DNA of 64,000 bases, taken from Nocardia vaccinii NBRC 15922 (GTDB taxonomy: Bacteria; Actinomycetota; Actinomycetes; Mycobacteriales; Mycobacteriaceae). This document shows, piece after piece, positions 44,082 through 54,763 of this stretch (position 1 is the first letter of the stretch; every line of letters starts with the position of its first letter). The position numbers and the translations under genes were made by a program. The notes beneath the pieces were generated by a model. The model was not told the DNA's origin and made no database searches. It saw only the letters and a program-made list of their open reading frames with translations. The DNA is taken from assembly GCF_001613305.1 (NCBI RefSeq), contig NZ_BDCC01000005.1:248001-312000 (forward strand). The letters are read 5' to 3'.

Positions 44082-45547
44082 CAGTCCGCCTTCCTGCAGT
44101 TCTCCCCCGGAGTCTGCGGGGCCTGCGACGCGGTCGTCGGCGTGGCGGGCACGGTGGTGGTCGGTGCGGGCGCGCCGGGACGTCCGTCGCCGCTGGCGGG
44201 GGCGGGCGTGGCGGGCGTCGGCGTGGAAGCGTTCGGAGCGGCGGGTGCGGGAGTCTGCGTGGGCTGCGGCGTCGAGGCCGGGGTCGCGCACGCCGGCAGC
44301 AGATCCTGCTGAGCGAGCTTGGCGAGCTGGCGGCGAGCATCATCGAACGCGCCCGGGGGCAGGCCGTTGTTCACCTTGTCGCGGCCGGTCTGTTCGAGGT
44401 CGGCGACCTGCAACTGCCTGCAGCCGGAGGGAAAGCTCTCGCCCGGAGCGGCCAGGCCGAGCTCCCCGTCGCGCTGCACGCACGCGATCTGGTTCACGTC
44501 GTGGATCGAGTAGCCGAGCACCGATCCGGGCAATCCGCGCACGATCACGACGTTGCCGTTGTCGGCGCCGACGTAGTAGTTGTTGCGAATCATCTTGTAG
44601 CCCACCACGAGTCCGACCGCGACGGCCGCGATCAGCGCGAGCGACAGCAGGATCCAGCGCAGTTTGTGACTTTTTCGGGGCTCGGGCGGCTCCTGGGCCA
44701 CCGTGGCGCGCCGCGGGGCCGCCCGCGGTGGGCGCATCGCAGCGGCGCGACCGGCGGCGGTGTTGGGCGGCGGGGTGTCCTCGTCCTCGCCGGAGGCGGC
44801 GCCGGCCACGATCGGATGGCTCTGGCCGTAGTCCAGATCGATGACGTCAGCGACGACGACGGTGACGTTGTCCGGGCCGCCGCTGCGCAGGGCGAGTTCG
44901 ATGAGGCGATCGGCCGCCTCGTCGGTGTTGCCCTCCCGCAACGTATTTCCGATCGTCTCATCGCTGACCACGTCGGAGAGGCCATCCGAGCAGAGCAGAT
45001 AGCGATCGCCCGCCCGCGCCTCCCGCATGATCAGTGTGGGATCGATCTCATTGCCGGTGAGCGCCCGCATGATCAGTGACCGCTGCGGATGGGTGTGTGC
45101 CTGTTCGGGCGTGATCCGCCCCTCGTCCACCAGCGACTGGACGAACGTGTCGTCGCGAGTGATCTGGGCCAGTTCGTTCTCGCGGAACAGGTACGCACGC
45201 GAATCGCCGATATGCGCCAGGCCGAGTTTCTTGCCCGCGAACAGGATCGCCGTGAGCGTGGTGCCCATGCCGTCCAGTTCGGGCTCTTCCTCGACCTGGT
45301 CGGCGATGGCGGCATTACCCGCGTGCACCGCGCGATCCAGCTTGCCGAGCAGATCGTCGCCGGGCTCGTCATCGTCGAGATGCGCGAGTGCGGCGATCAT
45401 CAGTTGGGAGGCGACTTCACCGGCGGCATGGCCGCCCATTCCGTCGGCCAGCGCCAGCAGGCGCGCACCGGCGTAGACGGAATCCTCGTTGTTGCCTCGG
45501 ACGAGTCCGCGGTCGCTGCGCGCCGCGTAACGGAGAACAAGTGTCAC
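44081..45547 (-). CDS. pstP: PP2C-type Ser/Thr phosphatase PstP
   Basis: 488 residues. PP2C domain about 1-240: SDRGLVRGNNEDSVYAG, LLALADGMGGHAAGE, GTTLTAILF, LLCSDGLSDVV and GGPDNVTVVVADV, which carry the metal-binding aspartates. A transmembrane helix follows (WILLSLALIAAVAVGLVVGY, about 305-325), then an extracellular part ending in a Pro/Ala/Thr-rich tail. It reverses PknA/PknB phosphorylation. Start GTG at 45547 overlaps the fhaB stop (GTGA). Confidence 0.96.
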   Translation of the reverse strand: MTLVLRYAARSDRGLVRGNNEDSVYAGARLLALADGMGGHAAGEVASQLMIAALAHLDDDEPGDDLLGKLDRAVHAGNAAIADQVEEEPELDGMGTTLTAILFAGKKLGLAHIGDSRAYLFRENELAQITRDDTFVQSLVDEGRITPEQAHTHPQRSLIMRALTGNEIDPTLIMREARAGDRYLLCSDGLSDVVSDETIGNTLREGNTDEAADRLIELALRSGGPDNVTVVVADVIDLDYGQSHPIVAGAASGEDEDTPPPNTAAGRAAAMRPPRAAPRRATVAQEPPEPRKSHKLRWILLSLALIAAVAVGLVVGYKMIRNNYYVGADNGNVVIVRGLPGSVLGYSIHDVNQIACVQRDGELGLAAPGESFPSGCRQLQVADLEQTGRDKVNNGLPPGAFDDARRQLAKLAQQDLLPACATPASTPQPTQTPAPAAPNASTPTPATPAPASGDGRPGAPAPTTTVPATPTTASQAPQTPGENCRKAD

Positions 45548-46011
45548 GATCGCAGCTCGATCACTGTCTTACCGACACGGACGGGGGACCCGAGCGGAAC
45601 CCGCACCGGGGTGGTGACCTTCGCGCGGTCGAGATAGGTCCCGTTGGTGGAACCAAGATCTTCGACGTACCAGTCCTCGCCTCGCGGCGAGAGTCGCGCA
45701 TGCCTGGTCGAGGCATAGTCATCGGTGAGTACCAGCGTGGAATCGTCGGCACGCCCGATGAGCACCGGTTGGGCGCCCAGGGTGATGCGTGTGCCGGCGA
45801 GTGAACCTTGAGTCACCACTAGATACTTGGCGCCCTTCTGGCCACGGCTGAAGGATGGCAGCACCGCGGAACCGCGTGCGGCCCGGGGCTGGATCCGGAT
45901 GCCGGATGCCGCGTAGATGTCGCTGCGCAGGGTTCGAAGCACCGCCCATACGAACAGCCACAACAGCAGTAGGAACCCCGCACGGGTCAATTGCAGGATG
46001 AGTCCCTGCAC
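45544..46011 (-). CDS. fhaB: FHA-domain protein FhaB (FipA)
   Basis: 155 residues. An N-terminal helix (LILQLTRAGFLLLLWLFVWA) anchors it to the membrane; the C-terminal FHA domain carries PVLIGRADDSTLVL, DDYASTRHARL and [12 protein letters not shown], the phosphothreonine-binding residues. FipA in mycobacteria links FtsZ and FtsQ after PknA phosphorylation. Start GTG at 46011 with AGGAGGTGGAGC upstream; a longer frame to 46116 lacks that signal. First gene of the operon down to pknB. Confidence 0.94.
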   Translation of the reverse strand: MQGLILQLTRAGFLLLLWLFVWAVLRTLRSDIYAASGIRIQPRAARGSAVLPSFSRGQKGAKYLVVTQGSLAGTRITLGAQPVLIGRADDSTLVLTDDYASTRHARLSPRGEDWYVEDLGSTNGTYLDRAKVTTPVRVPLGSPVRVGKTVIELRS

Positions 46012-46196
46012 GGTGCTCCACCTCCTATTCCGGCCGATGTGGGTTCGACGGTCCGACCCCCAACCGGCTTGCTGGTCAGCACGGACCTGCTGCCGACCGA
46101 GGGTTGGCAGCATCATAGGGCCGATGACCGGTTGCGATCACGATAAGGGTGAGTTTTTCGCGCCGCATCGTGACCTGCATCGGCGAGCTTACGGGA

Positions 46197-47576
46197 TCAG
46201 ACGATTCGGATCAGGATCTCGGAATGTCCGGCGCGGATGATATCTCCGTCGGCGAGTTGCCAATCCTGTACCGGCGAGCCGTTGACCAGCGTTCCGTTGG
46301 TGGAACCGAGGTCCGAGAGCATCGCGACCTGACCGTCCCACCGGACCTCGATGTGGCGCCGGGACACCCCGGTATCGGGAAGCCGGAAGTGCGCGTCCTG
46401 GCCGCGGCCGATGATGTTGCTTCCCTCACGCAGCTGATAGGTCCGGCCGCTGCCGTCGTCGAGCTGCAGCGTGGCCGAGTACCCCGAACCGCCCGCGGGC
46501 GCCTGGCCGGGCGCGGCGTAGCCGGGCTGCTGGCCGTAGCCCTGGTCGTAACCGGGCTGCTGGCCGTAGCCGCCCTGTTCGTACCCGCCCTGCTGCTGGC
46601 CGTAGCCCTGTTGGTAGCCCTGTTCGTAACCCGGCTGCTGGCCGTAAGCCTGGTCGTATCCGCCCGGAGTCTGGCCGTATGCCTGCTGTTGTCCGTAGCC
46701 ACCCTGGTCCGCGTAACCCTGCTGTTGCCCGTAGGCCTGGTCGCTGTAGCCCTGGTGGCCCTGGTCCGCGTAACCCTGCTGGCCGTACCCGCCCTGGTCG
46801 TACCCGCCGTGCTGGTCGTAGCCCTGGTCGTACCCGCCGTGCTGGTCGTAGCCCTGCTGCTGCCCGTAACCCTGCTGGTAGTCCTGGCCGCTCTGATAGT
46901 CGCCGTAACCCTGCTGCGCGTCGGGCGCGGCGTATTCGCCACCGCCCGGCGCTTGGTAGCCACCACCCTGCGGCGCCTGATAGCCACCGCGGCCGTAGTC
47001 GTCGTAGCCCTGCGCGGGGCGGCCCGCCGGCGGCGGCGCGTACCCGCGGTTGCGTGGATCGGACTCCGCGGGCTCACGACTCGGGTCGTAGCCTGAGTTC
47101 TGCGTCATGGGGCCAGCTCCTGGTTGCGGGTTTGCGGGTCTTTGTCGGGGTTGTCCAGGTCGGCCGGGTGAAGGTCCGCGGGCCGCCGGGTTTCGGCGGT
47201 CCGCATCGGGATCGACCCGACCGCGAGTCCTGAACTGCCCGGTGTGCAGCGTAGGGGATGGTTCGAATTCGACGTGTACATCACCGTAGGTCTGCCACCC
47301 CTGATCGCGGATGTAATCCTGCAGGTGTTTGGCGAATGCCCGGGTGGTGAGTTCATGATCGGCATCGAGTTGCTGCAGGTCCGCCGCATTGATGGTGATG
47401 GTATAGCTGTTGGGAGCCAGCAGATGGCCACCCTCCAGTTCGGTGACCTGATCGGCGGCCTCGCGCTGCAGCGCCGCCTCCACCTCCTGCGGGACCACGC
47501 TACCGCCGAAGACGCGTGCGAACGCGTCCCCGACCGCGCCTTGCAGGCGGCGTTCGAAGCGGGTCACGAACCCCAT
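46197..47576 (-). CDS. fhaA: FHA-domain protein FhaA with Gln/Gly/Tyr-rich linker
   Basis: 459 residues. The N-terminal DUF3662 domain (about 1-115) begins [20 protein letters not shown]; a long low-complexity region (about 150-360) repeats GYGQQ, GYDQ and QGGY; the C-terminal FHA domain has [25 protein letters not shown] and [12 protein letters not shown]. In mycobacteria FhaA binds the phosphorylated pseudokinase MviN/MurJ and regulates peptidoglycan synthesis. The linker is probably disordered. It is separated from fhaB by 185 nt, so it may have its own promoter. Confidence 0.95.
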   Translation of the reverse strand: MGFVTRFERRLQGAVGDAFARVFGGSVVPQEVEAALQREAADQVTELEGGHLLAPNSYTITINAADLQQLDADHELTTRAFAKHLQDYIRDQGWQTYGDVHVEFEPSPTLHTGQFRTRGRVDPDADRRNPAARGPSPGRPGQPRQRPANPQPGAGPMTQNSGYDPSREPAESDPRNRGYAPPPAGRPAQGYDDYGRGGYQAPQGGGYQAPGGGEYAAPDAQQGYGDYQSGQDYQQGYGQQQGYDQHGGYDQGYDQHGGYDQGGYGQQGYADQGHQGYSDQAYGQQQGYADQGGYGQQQAYGQTPGGYDQAYGQQPGYEQGYQQGYGQQQGGYEQGGYGQQPGYDQGYGQQPGYAAPGQAPAGGSGYSATLQLDDGSGRTYQLREGSNIIGRGQDAHFRLPDTGVSRRHIEVRWDGQVAMLSDLGSTNGTLVNGSPVQDWQLADGDIIRAGHSEILIRIV

Positions 47577-47804
47577 CTCTGCCTCCTCCGGTGCACATGC
47601 GTCAGATCGTCGTTCAGGATTGGCGACACGCCGATAGCGCGTGTCGACGTAGGGACACGGTCATTGCATGATATCCACGATCGTCCACACCTGTAACTCC
47701 CGGCGGTTCCCCAGGGTTCCCAAACCCGCCACACCGCCGTGTAGGCCCGTGAACAGGCGATTTCTTCTCGTCCCCGCGCCCGTGCTACTGTCTTCGAGTC
47801 GCTC

Positions 47805-47890
47805 GGGCGAGTGGCGGAATGGCAGACGCGCTGGCTTCAGGTGCCAGTGTCCTTCGGGACGTGGGGGTTCAAGTCCCCCTTCGCCCACCA
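47805..47890 (+). tRNA. tRNA-Leu (CAG) with encoded CCA
   Basis: Acceptor GGGCGAG pairs with TTCGCCC (one G-T); the anticodon loop TTCAGGT gives CAG. The long variable arm (TGTCCTTCGGGACG) marks a class II tRNA, and GGGTTCAAGTCCC forms the T-arm. CCA is encoded at 47888-47890. The position after fhaA matches leuT in mycobacteria. It is divergent from fhaA. Confidence 0.96.
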
Positions 47891-47891
47891 G

Positions 47892-47935
47892 AACGAGGTA
47901 GGGCCGGAGTTCAACTCCGGCCCTACCTCGTTTTT
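47892..47935 (+). terminator. strong intrinsic terminator after tRNA-Leu
   Basis: 19-bp perfect stem (47892-47910 with 47914-47932), loop TCA, followed by a T-run to 47935. It begins 2 nt past the CCA. Confidence 0.92.
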
Positions 47936-49050
47936 CATACCCCGACAACACTGTCGATTCCGGCGGGTGTCGCGGTCGTTCCGGCGGCGCCGATCCGGCC
48001 GGCCGGCCGTCGATTGACCGACCGGATCGGCTTGTCGGTAATTTCACACACTTTCGCGGGGTGCGTTTGTCATCGGCGACAGGTGGTGGCGCGGTGGGGT
48101 ACCGGGTCGACGCCGGTGTACTTCGACCCGTGGGCCGGCGCGGATTACACAGCCATCGTCGACAATGCCGCCGGCGCGGCGCATCTGCTGGTATTCGTTT
48201 CCGGCACAGGGCAGTTGGTGTGCTCGCAGCCGGTTCTCACACATGGCGGGCCGGGCAGTGAGAACGCTGCGATCGGGGCACAGCCCGCTGCCGGGCACGA
48301 TCGCGGAGGATCCGTTGCAGACCGCGCCGCTGACCACCCGGGATCGCCGGGTGCGGCAAGGCACCCCGAGCGCGATCGCGCGTATCGGTCAACGCACTCG
48401 GCTGCTGTTATCTCCCGCATCTGCCGAGATCAGGGTGTGATCTTCGCCGCACTCCCCGCCGCCACCGAGGCGTTGGACAGGCTGTTCGGTCTGATAGCGG
48501 GCCGATCTGAAACGATCGTGGATCAGTGTCCGGGGTCGAATAATCGGGTGCATATGCGTCGATTGACTGTAATTGCTGGACGGCTTTCCGGAACGCGCCG
48601 GAGATAACAAACTTCAAGTTTGTTTACTGTCTGGCTACCTTTTCTTCATTTTCTATTGATGTGACAAATGTGCAGGTAAATGCACGTTTTCAAGTCGAGT
48701 GGGCAGTCGGTGAACGGAATCGGCAAACCCTACCTCGAGGGTGGTCAAGGTTATCGATCTCGGTGATTCGGAGTAATGGGAGAGTTCGGGCGAATACCGG
48801 AACCGCAGGTACCGTCAACTGCATTGATGGCGACGCTGCGCGTTTGCGGGAGGTGTCGGACATCGCGCTCGACGTGCGGTTTTCGAGCTGTGACACATAC
48901 GCCGGAACCGCAGAACGGAGGTTGCGTCGGGATAACGATTGTGTAGAGTTGACGGTAACGCTGGCCGCAGCTGAGCTGGACTCGCTGCGGCCAGTGGCTC
49001 TCAAATTTCCCGCCTGGATCGTCCTTCCGGACCCGCGGAATCCGTTCCTG
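47936..49050. other. 1.1-kb stretch without a supportable gene
   Basis: Only short overlapping frames with arginine-rich, non-protein-like composition. The part around 48600-48700 is AT-rich and holds GTGCA-N6-TGCAC (about 48671-48686). No recognisable motif or clean start site was found on either strand; a decayed gene or noncoding RNA cannot be excluded. Confidence 0.4.
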
Positions 49051-50025
49051 TTAACCGGCTGTGCGCCCGCTGGTAACTGCCGACTCCCGCGCCGCATGCC
49101 GCCCGGCGCCGAACACATAGGTCAGGAAGGCCAGTTCGGCCACCACGCCGATGCCGATCCGCGCCGGGGCGGGCCATCCACTCGGGGTGATGAAGCCCTC
49201 GATCGTTCCAGCTACCGCGAGCACGCCCACCAGGCCCAATGCCACTGTCGCCGAGGCTCTGCCCTGCCGGGCGAGCGCCTGTGCGCGAGCGAACCGGCCC
49301 GGGTCGATCAGCGTCCAGCCCAGTTTCAGGCCCGTGCCGCCGGCCACGAAAACCGCTGTCAGCTCCAGCATTCCGTGCGGGAGGATGAATCCGAAAAATG
49401 CGTCCAGGCGGCCCGCGCCGGCCATCAGACCCGCCGAGATGCCCAGATTGAGCGCGTTCATGAACAGCGCGTACACCGCCGGGAGGATCAGCAGCCCGGT
49501 GAAGAGGGCGACAGCGGAAACCCAGGCGTTGTGCGTCCACACCTGCGCGGCGAACGCCTCGTGCGGGTGCTCGGAGTAGTAGGTCTCGAATCTGCCGCCC
49601 GGTCCGGTCAGATCGCGGGTATCGCCGGAAACGCCCAGAATCTTTCGGGCCGAACCGGATCCGGACACCCAGACGCTCAGTCCGGCGGTGATCGCCAGGA
49701 AGACCGCGGCCACGCCGAGCCACCACGGCCAGACGCGATACAGCGCCGCCGGGAAGGTGTGCGTGAAGAATCGTCCGACCGCGCGCCATGCCTCGACCCG
49801 CGTGCCGAGCACCCGACCGCGAGCTCTGGTCAGCAAGGCGCTGAGTCCGCCGATCAATTCCGGATCCGGGGAATGCGACTGCAATCGGGACAACTGCTGG
49901 GAGGTACGGCGGTACAGCGCCATCAACTCGTCGGCCTCGGCGCCGGACAGGCGACGCTGCCGGGTCAGCTGATCCAGCCGATCCCAGGCAGGCCGGTTGG
50001 TATACGCATACGCGTCCACGTCCAT
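49051..50025 (-). CDS. SpoIIM (stage II sporulation M) family membrane protein
   Basis: 324 residues: a helical N-terminal part (RPAWDRLDQLTRQRRLSGAE), then about five to six hydrophobic helices with the conserved NALNLGISAGLMAGAG and FILPHGMLELTAVFVAGG, the hallmark of SpoIIM-like proteins. In non-sporulating actinobacteria the function is unknown. Divergent from the RDD gene; such SpoIIM-RDD pairs next to DUF58/MoxR genes are common in this order. Confidence 0.9.
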   Translation of the reverse strand: MDVDAYAYTNRPAWDRLDQLTRQRRLSGAEADELMALYRRTSQQLSRLQSHSPDPELIGGLSALLTRARGRVLGTRVEAWRAVGRFFTHTFPAALYRVWPWWLGVAAVFLAITAGLSVWVSGSGSARKILGVSGDTRDLTGPGGRFETYYSEHPHEAFAAQVWTHNAWVSAVALFTGLLILPAVYALFMNALNLGISAGLMAGAGRLDAFFGFILPHGMLELTAVFVAGGTGLKLGWTLIDPGRFARAQALARQGRASATVALGLVGVLAVAGTIEGFITPSGWPAPARIGIGVVAELAFLTYVFGAGRHAARESAVTSGRTAG

Positions 50026-50146
50026 CGGATGCCTCCCGTACCGCCGATTCCGGCCGCTGATCGGATATGAGGCTAGCCTGTCGCGCCGACAATCCGTTCC
50101 CGACCGGGGCGACCGGGGCGGGCCACACCATTAGGCTGTTGAGATC

Positions 50147-50992
50147 ATGGCCGTATTCACCACCGGCGAGGCCGTCGCCCTCGACCTGCCCATCGCGCGA
50201 ATCCCCACGCGGGCCGCGGCGATGCTGATCGACCTGCTGTTGCAGGCCTCGCTCGGCGCGATGCTGGTCCTGCTCATCGGTGTGGTGATCACCGAGTTCG
50301 AGCCCGATATCGCCTGGTTGCAGACCGTGGCGCTGGTCGTTTTCGTCACGGTCCTGGTCGGATATCCGGTCACCTGCGAGACCCTGCTGCGCGGCCGCAC
50401 CGTCGGCAAGATCGCGCTCGGTCTGCGTGTGGTGCGCGGGGACGGCGGGCCGATCGATTTCCGCCACGCGCTCACTCGCGGCCTGACCTGGGTCATCGTC
50501 GACTTCTGGAGCCTGGGCGGTTTCGGCGTCATCGCGGTGCTCACCTCGCTGTGCTCACCTCGCGCCCGCCGCGTCGGCGATGTGCTCGCCGGGACCGTCG
50601 TGGTACACGATCGCGCCCGAATTCCCATGCCCGCCTTGGCCGTCGCCCCGCCCTGGCTGCAGGACTGGGCGCAGCACCTGGACCTGTCCGGCCTCACCGA
50701 GAACCTGGCCCTGCCCATCCGCCAATACCTCACCCGCTACCCGACCCTCACCGTCGAGGTACAACACACCCTCGGTGTCACGCTGGTCAACGCGGCCTGC
50801 GCCCAGCTGCGCATCGCCCCGCCCAGCGCCTACCCACCCCTGCAAATCCTCGGCGCCCTGATCTCCGAACGCCAACGCCGAACCCTCACCCGCCCCCAAC
50901 CCCACACGGCTACCCCACTTCTCGTCGGCGCGCCCGCGCTCACTCCGCCGGCCCCGGGACCGGTCGATACCGCTTGGCGCCCTACCGCCTGA
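50147..50992 (+). CDS. RDD-family membrane protein
   Basis: 281 residues. The RDD domain covers about 15-165: IPTRAAAMLIDLLLQASLG (Arg-Asp positions), LLRGRTVGKIALGLRVVRGDG and ARRVGDVLAGTVVVHDR, with three to four helices. The C-terminal 100 residues are soluble and Pro/Thr-rich. RDD proteins are thought to be transporters or ion exchangers in some bacteria; unknown here. Start ATG at 50147. Confidence 0.9.
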   Translation: MAVFTTGEAVALDLPIARIPTRAAAMLIDLLLQASLGAMLVLLIGVVITEFEPDIAWLQTVALVVFVTVLVGYPVTCETLLRGRTVGKIALGLRVVRGDGGPIDFRHALTRGLTWVIVDFWSLGGFGVIAVLTSLCSPRARRVGDVLAGTVVVHDRARIPMPALAVAPPWLQDWAQHLDLSGLTENLALPIRQYLTRYPTLTVEVQHTLGVTLVNAACAQLRIAPPSAYPPLQILGALISERQRRTLTRPQPHTATPLLVGAPALTPPAPGPVDTAWRPTA

Positions 50993-51391
50993 ATCGACGA
51001 GGGACGCCCATCCGGCAGTCGCGCCCGGACGGATGAATGAATCGCGCCACGCCTTCTCCTACCGCGATAATCGGGGAGGTATCGGCCGGGCTTTGTGGAG
51101 GAGGAGGTCGCGGTGCGGGAGATGGGGTGGCGGCCATCGGGGGCGCGCGCCCGAGTCGGCGAGCGGCTGTTCTCCGATCTCGTCCGACTGGCCCGCACCG
51201 ACCGCCCGGACCGCCTCGTCGATTCGGACTCCTACCGCACTTGCCGTGTCGGGCGCACTGGCACAACGGAGTGCGGTAGCAGCCTCGATGGCGGCTCGAG
51301 CACCCACTCGTCACCCATTCGGTAGGCCGTCGATGCAGGGGAGACAGACGCCGCGGGCTGTTCTGACGGCTGGTTCGCCGGATCCGGCGGA
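50993..51391. other. no supported gene
   Basis: Both strands are open for 70-170 codons (for example MGWRPSGARARVGERLFSDL on the plus strand from about 51119), but composition is weak and no family is recognised. The stretch separates the convergent RDD and DUF58 genes. Confidence 0.35.
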
Positions 51392-52708
51392 CTACATGGC
51401 TCCGGACTTCTTCAGCTCGAGGTATTCGTCGGCCAGGGCCTCGGGGAGACGGGCGGGCGAGGTGGCCACCACATCTATTCCCTTGCGGCGCAAGGATTCC
51501 TGGACCAAGGCGCGTTCGGCGAGGAGGTTTTCGGCGGCGGCCGCGGTGTAGATCTCGGGAGTGGTGGCGCGGAGGGTGGCGGCCGTGGCGATATCGGGGT
51601 CGGTGACCGAGACGAGCAGAACCCGGTGACGTTGGGCCAGGACGGGCAGGACCGGCAGGAGGTTCTCCTCGACCATCGCGCCGTCGAGACCGGTGAACCA
51701 GACGACCAGGCTGCGGCGGCGGGTGCGCTGGACCGCCGCGCGGACCATGGCCTTGGTATCGCTGTCGACCAGGGCGGGCACGATACCCGCCAGGGCGTGC
51801 ATCAGTTTGGGTTGCAGGCCCTGACCGCTGCCGGTACGCACCTCGGCCCGGACCTGGCGGTCATAAGCGAGCAGGGCCACGGTGTCTCCGGCCGCGGCGG
51901 CCAGTCCGCCCAGCAGGAGTGCGGCCTCGATACTGGTTTCCAGGCGGGTGGCCTCGGCGCTGCCGGAGGTGCCGCCGCCGACCAAACCGGCGCTGTATCG
52001 GCCGGTATCGAGTAGCAGCAGAACATGCCGATTACGTTCCGGACGCCAGGTGCGCACCAGGACGTCACTCGCGCGGGCGGTGGCGCGCCAGTCGATCGCG
52101 CGCACGTCGTCACCGGCGACATACTCACGGAAGGAATCGAATTCGGCGCCCTGGCCGCGGATGTTCACCACATTGCGGCCCTCGAGCTGCTGCAACTGCC
52201 GGACCTTCGAGGCCAGGATGCGTTCGCTGCGGAACGGCGGCAGGGCGCGCACGCGCGCGGGGACCTGCTTGCGGATCTGCCGCCCGGCCAGGCCCAGCGG
52301 GCCGAGCAGGCGCACCGTGACCGGTCCGGCCACGCGGTCACCCCGGCAGGACGGGGTCAGGGCGGTGACGAGCCTGGTGCGCGTGTTCGGGCCGAGCTTC
52401 AGCCGATGGGTACGCCGGTCGGCACGGACGCTGTCGGGCCAGTCGTCCCAGAGCATGCCGCGCGCCGTGCGGCGGCCGCGGTTGGTCACCGTGAGTTCCA
52501 CCGCGGCCGCACGGCCCACCCGCACGGTCGTCAGATCCGCACGCGCGAACTCCAGGTCCGCGCCCCGGGCCGACGCACTCGCGTCGATCGCGATCAGCAC
52601 GGCCAGCAGCGCGGTCATCACGACGACGCCCATCCACGAGGGCAGGGCGACCATGACGATCACTGCGGCGACCGCCGCGATCGTGGCCAACCGGCCGGTG
52701 ACAACCAT
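51392..52708 (-). CDS. DUF58 domain protein
   Basis: 438 residues. Two N-terminal helices (about 7-40), a beta-rich middle, then the DUF58 mark EFDSFREYVAGDDVRAIDWRATAR split across residues about 200-225 and a vWA-like domain (HVLLLLDTGRYSAGL). It is the usual partner of MoxR ATPases, probably in assembly or metal insertion for a membrane complex. It starts 4 nt after the MoxR stop on the same strand. Confidence 0.92.
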   Translation of the reverse strand: MVVTGRLATIAAVAAVIVMVALPSWMGVVVMTALLAVLIAIDASASARGADLEFARADLTTVRVGRAAAVELTVTNRGRRTARGMLWDDWPDSVRADRRTHRLKLGPNTRTRLVTALTPSCRGDRVAGPVTVRLLGPLGLAGRQIRKQVPARVRALPPFRSERILASKVRQLQQLEGRNVVNIRGQGAEFDSFREYVAGDDVRAIDWRATARASDVLVRTWRPERNRHVLLLLDTGRYSAGLVGGGTSGSAEATRLETSIEAALLLGGLAAAAGDTVALLAYDRQVRAEVRTGSGQGLQPKLMHALAGIVPALVDSDTKAMVRAAVQRTRRRSLVVWFTGLDGAMVEENLLPVLPVLAQRHRVLLVSVTDPDIATAATLRATTPEIYTAAAAENLLAERALVQESLRRKGIDVVATSPARLPEALADEYLELKKSGAM

Positions 52709-52712
52709 TGCG

Positions 52713-53692
<980 letters not shown>

Positions 53693-53696
<4 letters not shown>

Positions 53697-54763
53697 GCGA
53701 TCTCCGACTCGATTCGGTCCAGTTGTGCGGCAATCATTTCCAGGGTCGCGTCGTCGGCCACCGGGCCGAACAGAACCGCGCCCAGCAGGTTCGGGTCCGT
53801 ACGGGTGCGGGTGCCGACGGCCGCGATCACCCGGTCCGGTGGTGCGTCGGCGGTCAGGCCCAGGATCGGGCGGATCCGGCGCATGGTGGCCGCGCGCAGT
53901 TTGGTCGCGGTGTGATCGCGATCGGAGGATCTGCGGTACAGCGCGGCCTGACCGGCGAGCAGTTCATTCGCCGCGACCTGGACCGGACGTGGTTCGCCGA
54001 CCAGTGCGCCGCGTCGACGGGCCCGCCACCACACCACGATGGCGGCGCAGATCAGCCATTGCAGGCCGCCGTAGGCGAGCCAGTGCGGCAGCCGGTCGAA
54101 GATCGAATCGTCGCCCGCGTCGTTCGGACTCGGCGCCGGCGGTGGCGGCGGCGGTTCATCCGGAAACGGATTATGTTGCGGCGGTCGGGGAGTCGGAGGA
54201 GCCTTCGGCGCGCCGGACAGGTGCAGCAGGGCATAGACGATCAGCGCCAGCACCAGGACGCCGACCACCGCCGCCCAGAATTTGGGGTTGCGCAGCAGCT
54301 CGGGCAGGGGCGGGATGCGCCATTGCCTCGGGTGACGCTCGCGGGTGACCGTCTCGACCGGCTCGTCCTGGGGCGGTGGTGCGAGCGAATAACGATCGGC
54401 CTGTTCCAGGCGGCGGTATTCGGCCTCGGTGGCGGGTCGGCCACCGTAGACGACCTCGTCGAAATCGCGTGCCGCATCGGGAAGTTCGGTCGCGCGGGCG
54501 TTGGCCGCGGCATTCGCGGCGGTCTCCTGCGCGGTGCGGGAACGCTGGATCTCGAGTACGCCGCCCTGTTCCAGACCGCGAACCACCGCGCGGAACCGCT
54601 CACGCAACGCGGTGCTGAAATCACTGCGCAGGGCGGCGTATTCGGCGGCGCCGCGATGTGCGCCGGCGGGGCCGAGACGCGGCGGCGGGGGAGGAGCGTC
54701 CGGCTCCGGTCGTGCGGAAACGGTTTCGGATGGCGGAACCGGAGGCAGATCGCCGCTGCTCAC
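53693..54763 (-). CDS. DUF4129/DUF4350-type membrane protein
   Basis: 356 residues. The N-terminal cytoplasmic part has AAEYAALRSDFSTALRERFR and ARDFDEVVYGGRPATEAEYR, as in DUF4129. A helix (AAVVGVLVLALIVYALLHL), a Pro-rich loop and a second helix (LQWLICAAIVVWW) follow, then a soluble DUF4350-like tail (ELLAGQAALYRRSSDRDHTA...). It looks like a merger of two proteins usually encoded separately in these MoxR operons. Stop overlaps MoxR start; start ATG at 54763 overlaps the upstream stop. Confidence 0.78.

Noticed and set aside
46149..47096. 315-codon plus-strand frame of repeated Val/Ala/Leu that looks like a membrane protein
   Set aside because: It is the antisense of the Gln/Gly/Tyr-rich repeats of fhaA; the hydrophobic look is a by-product of those codons.
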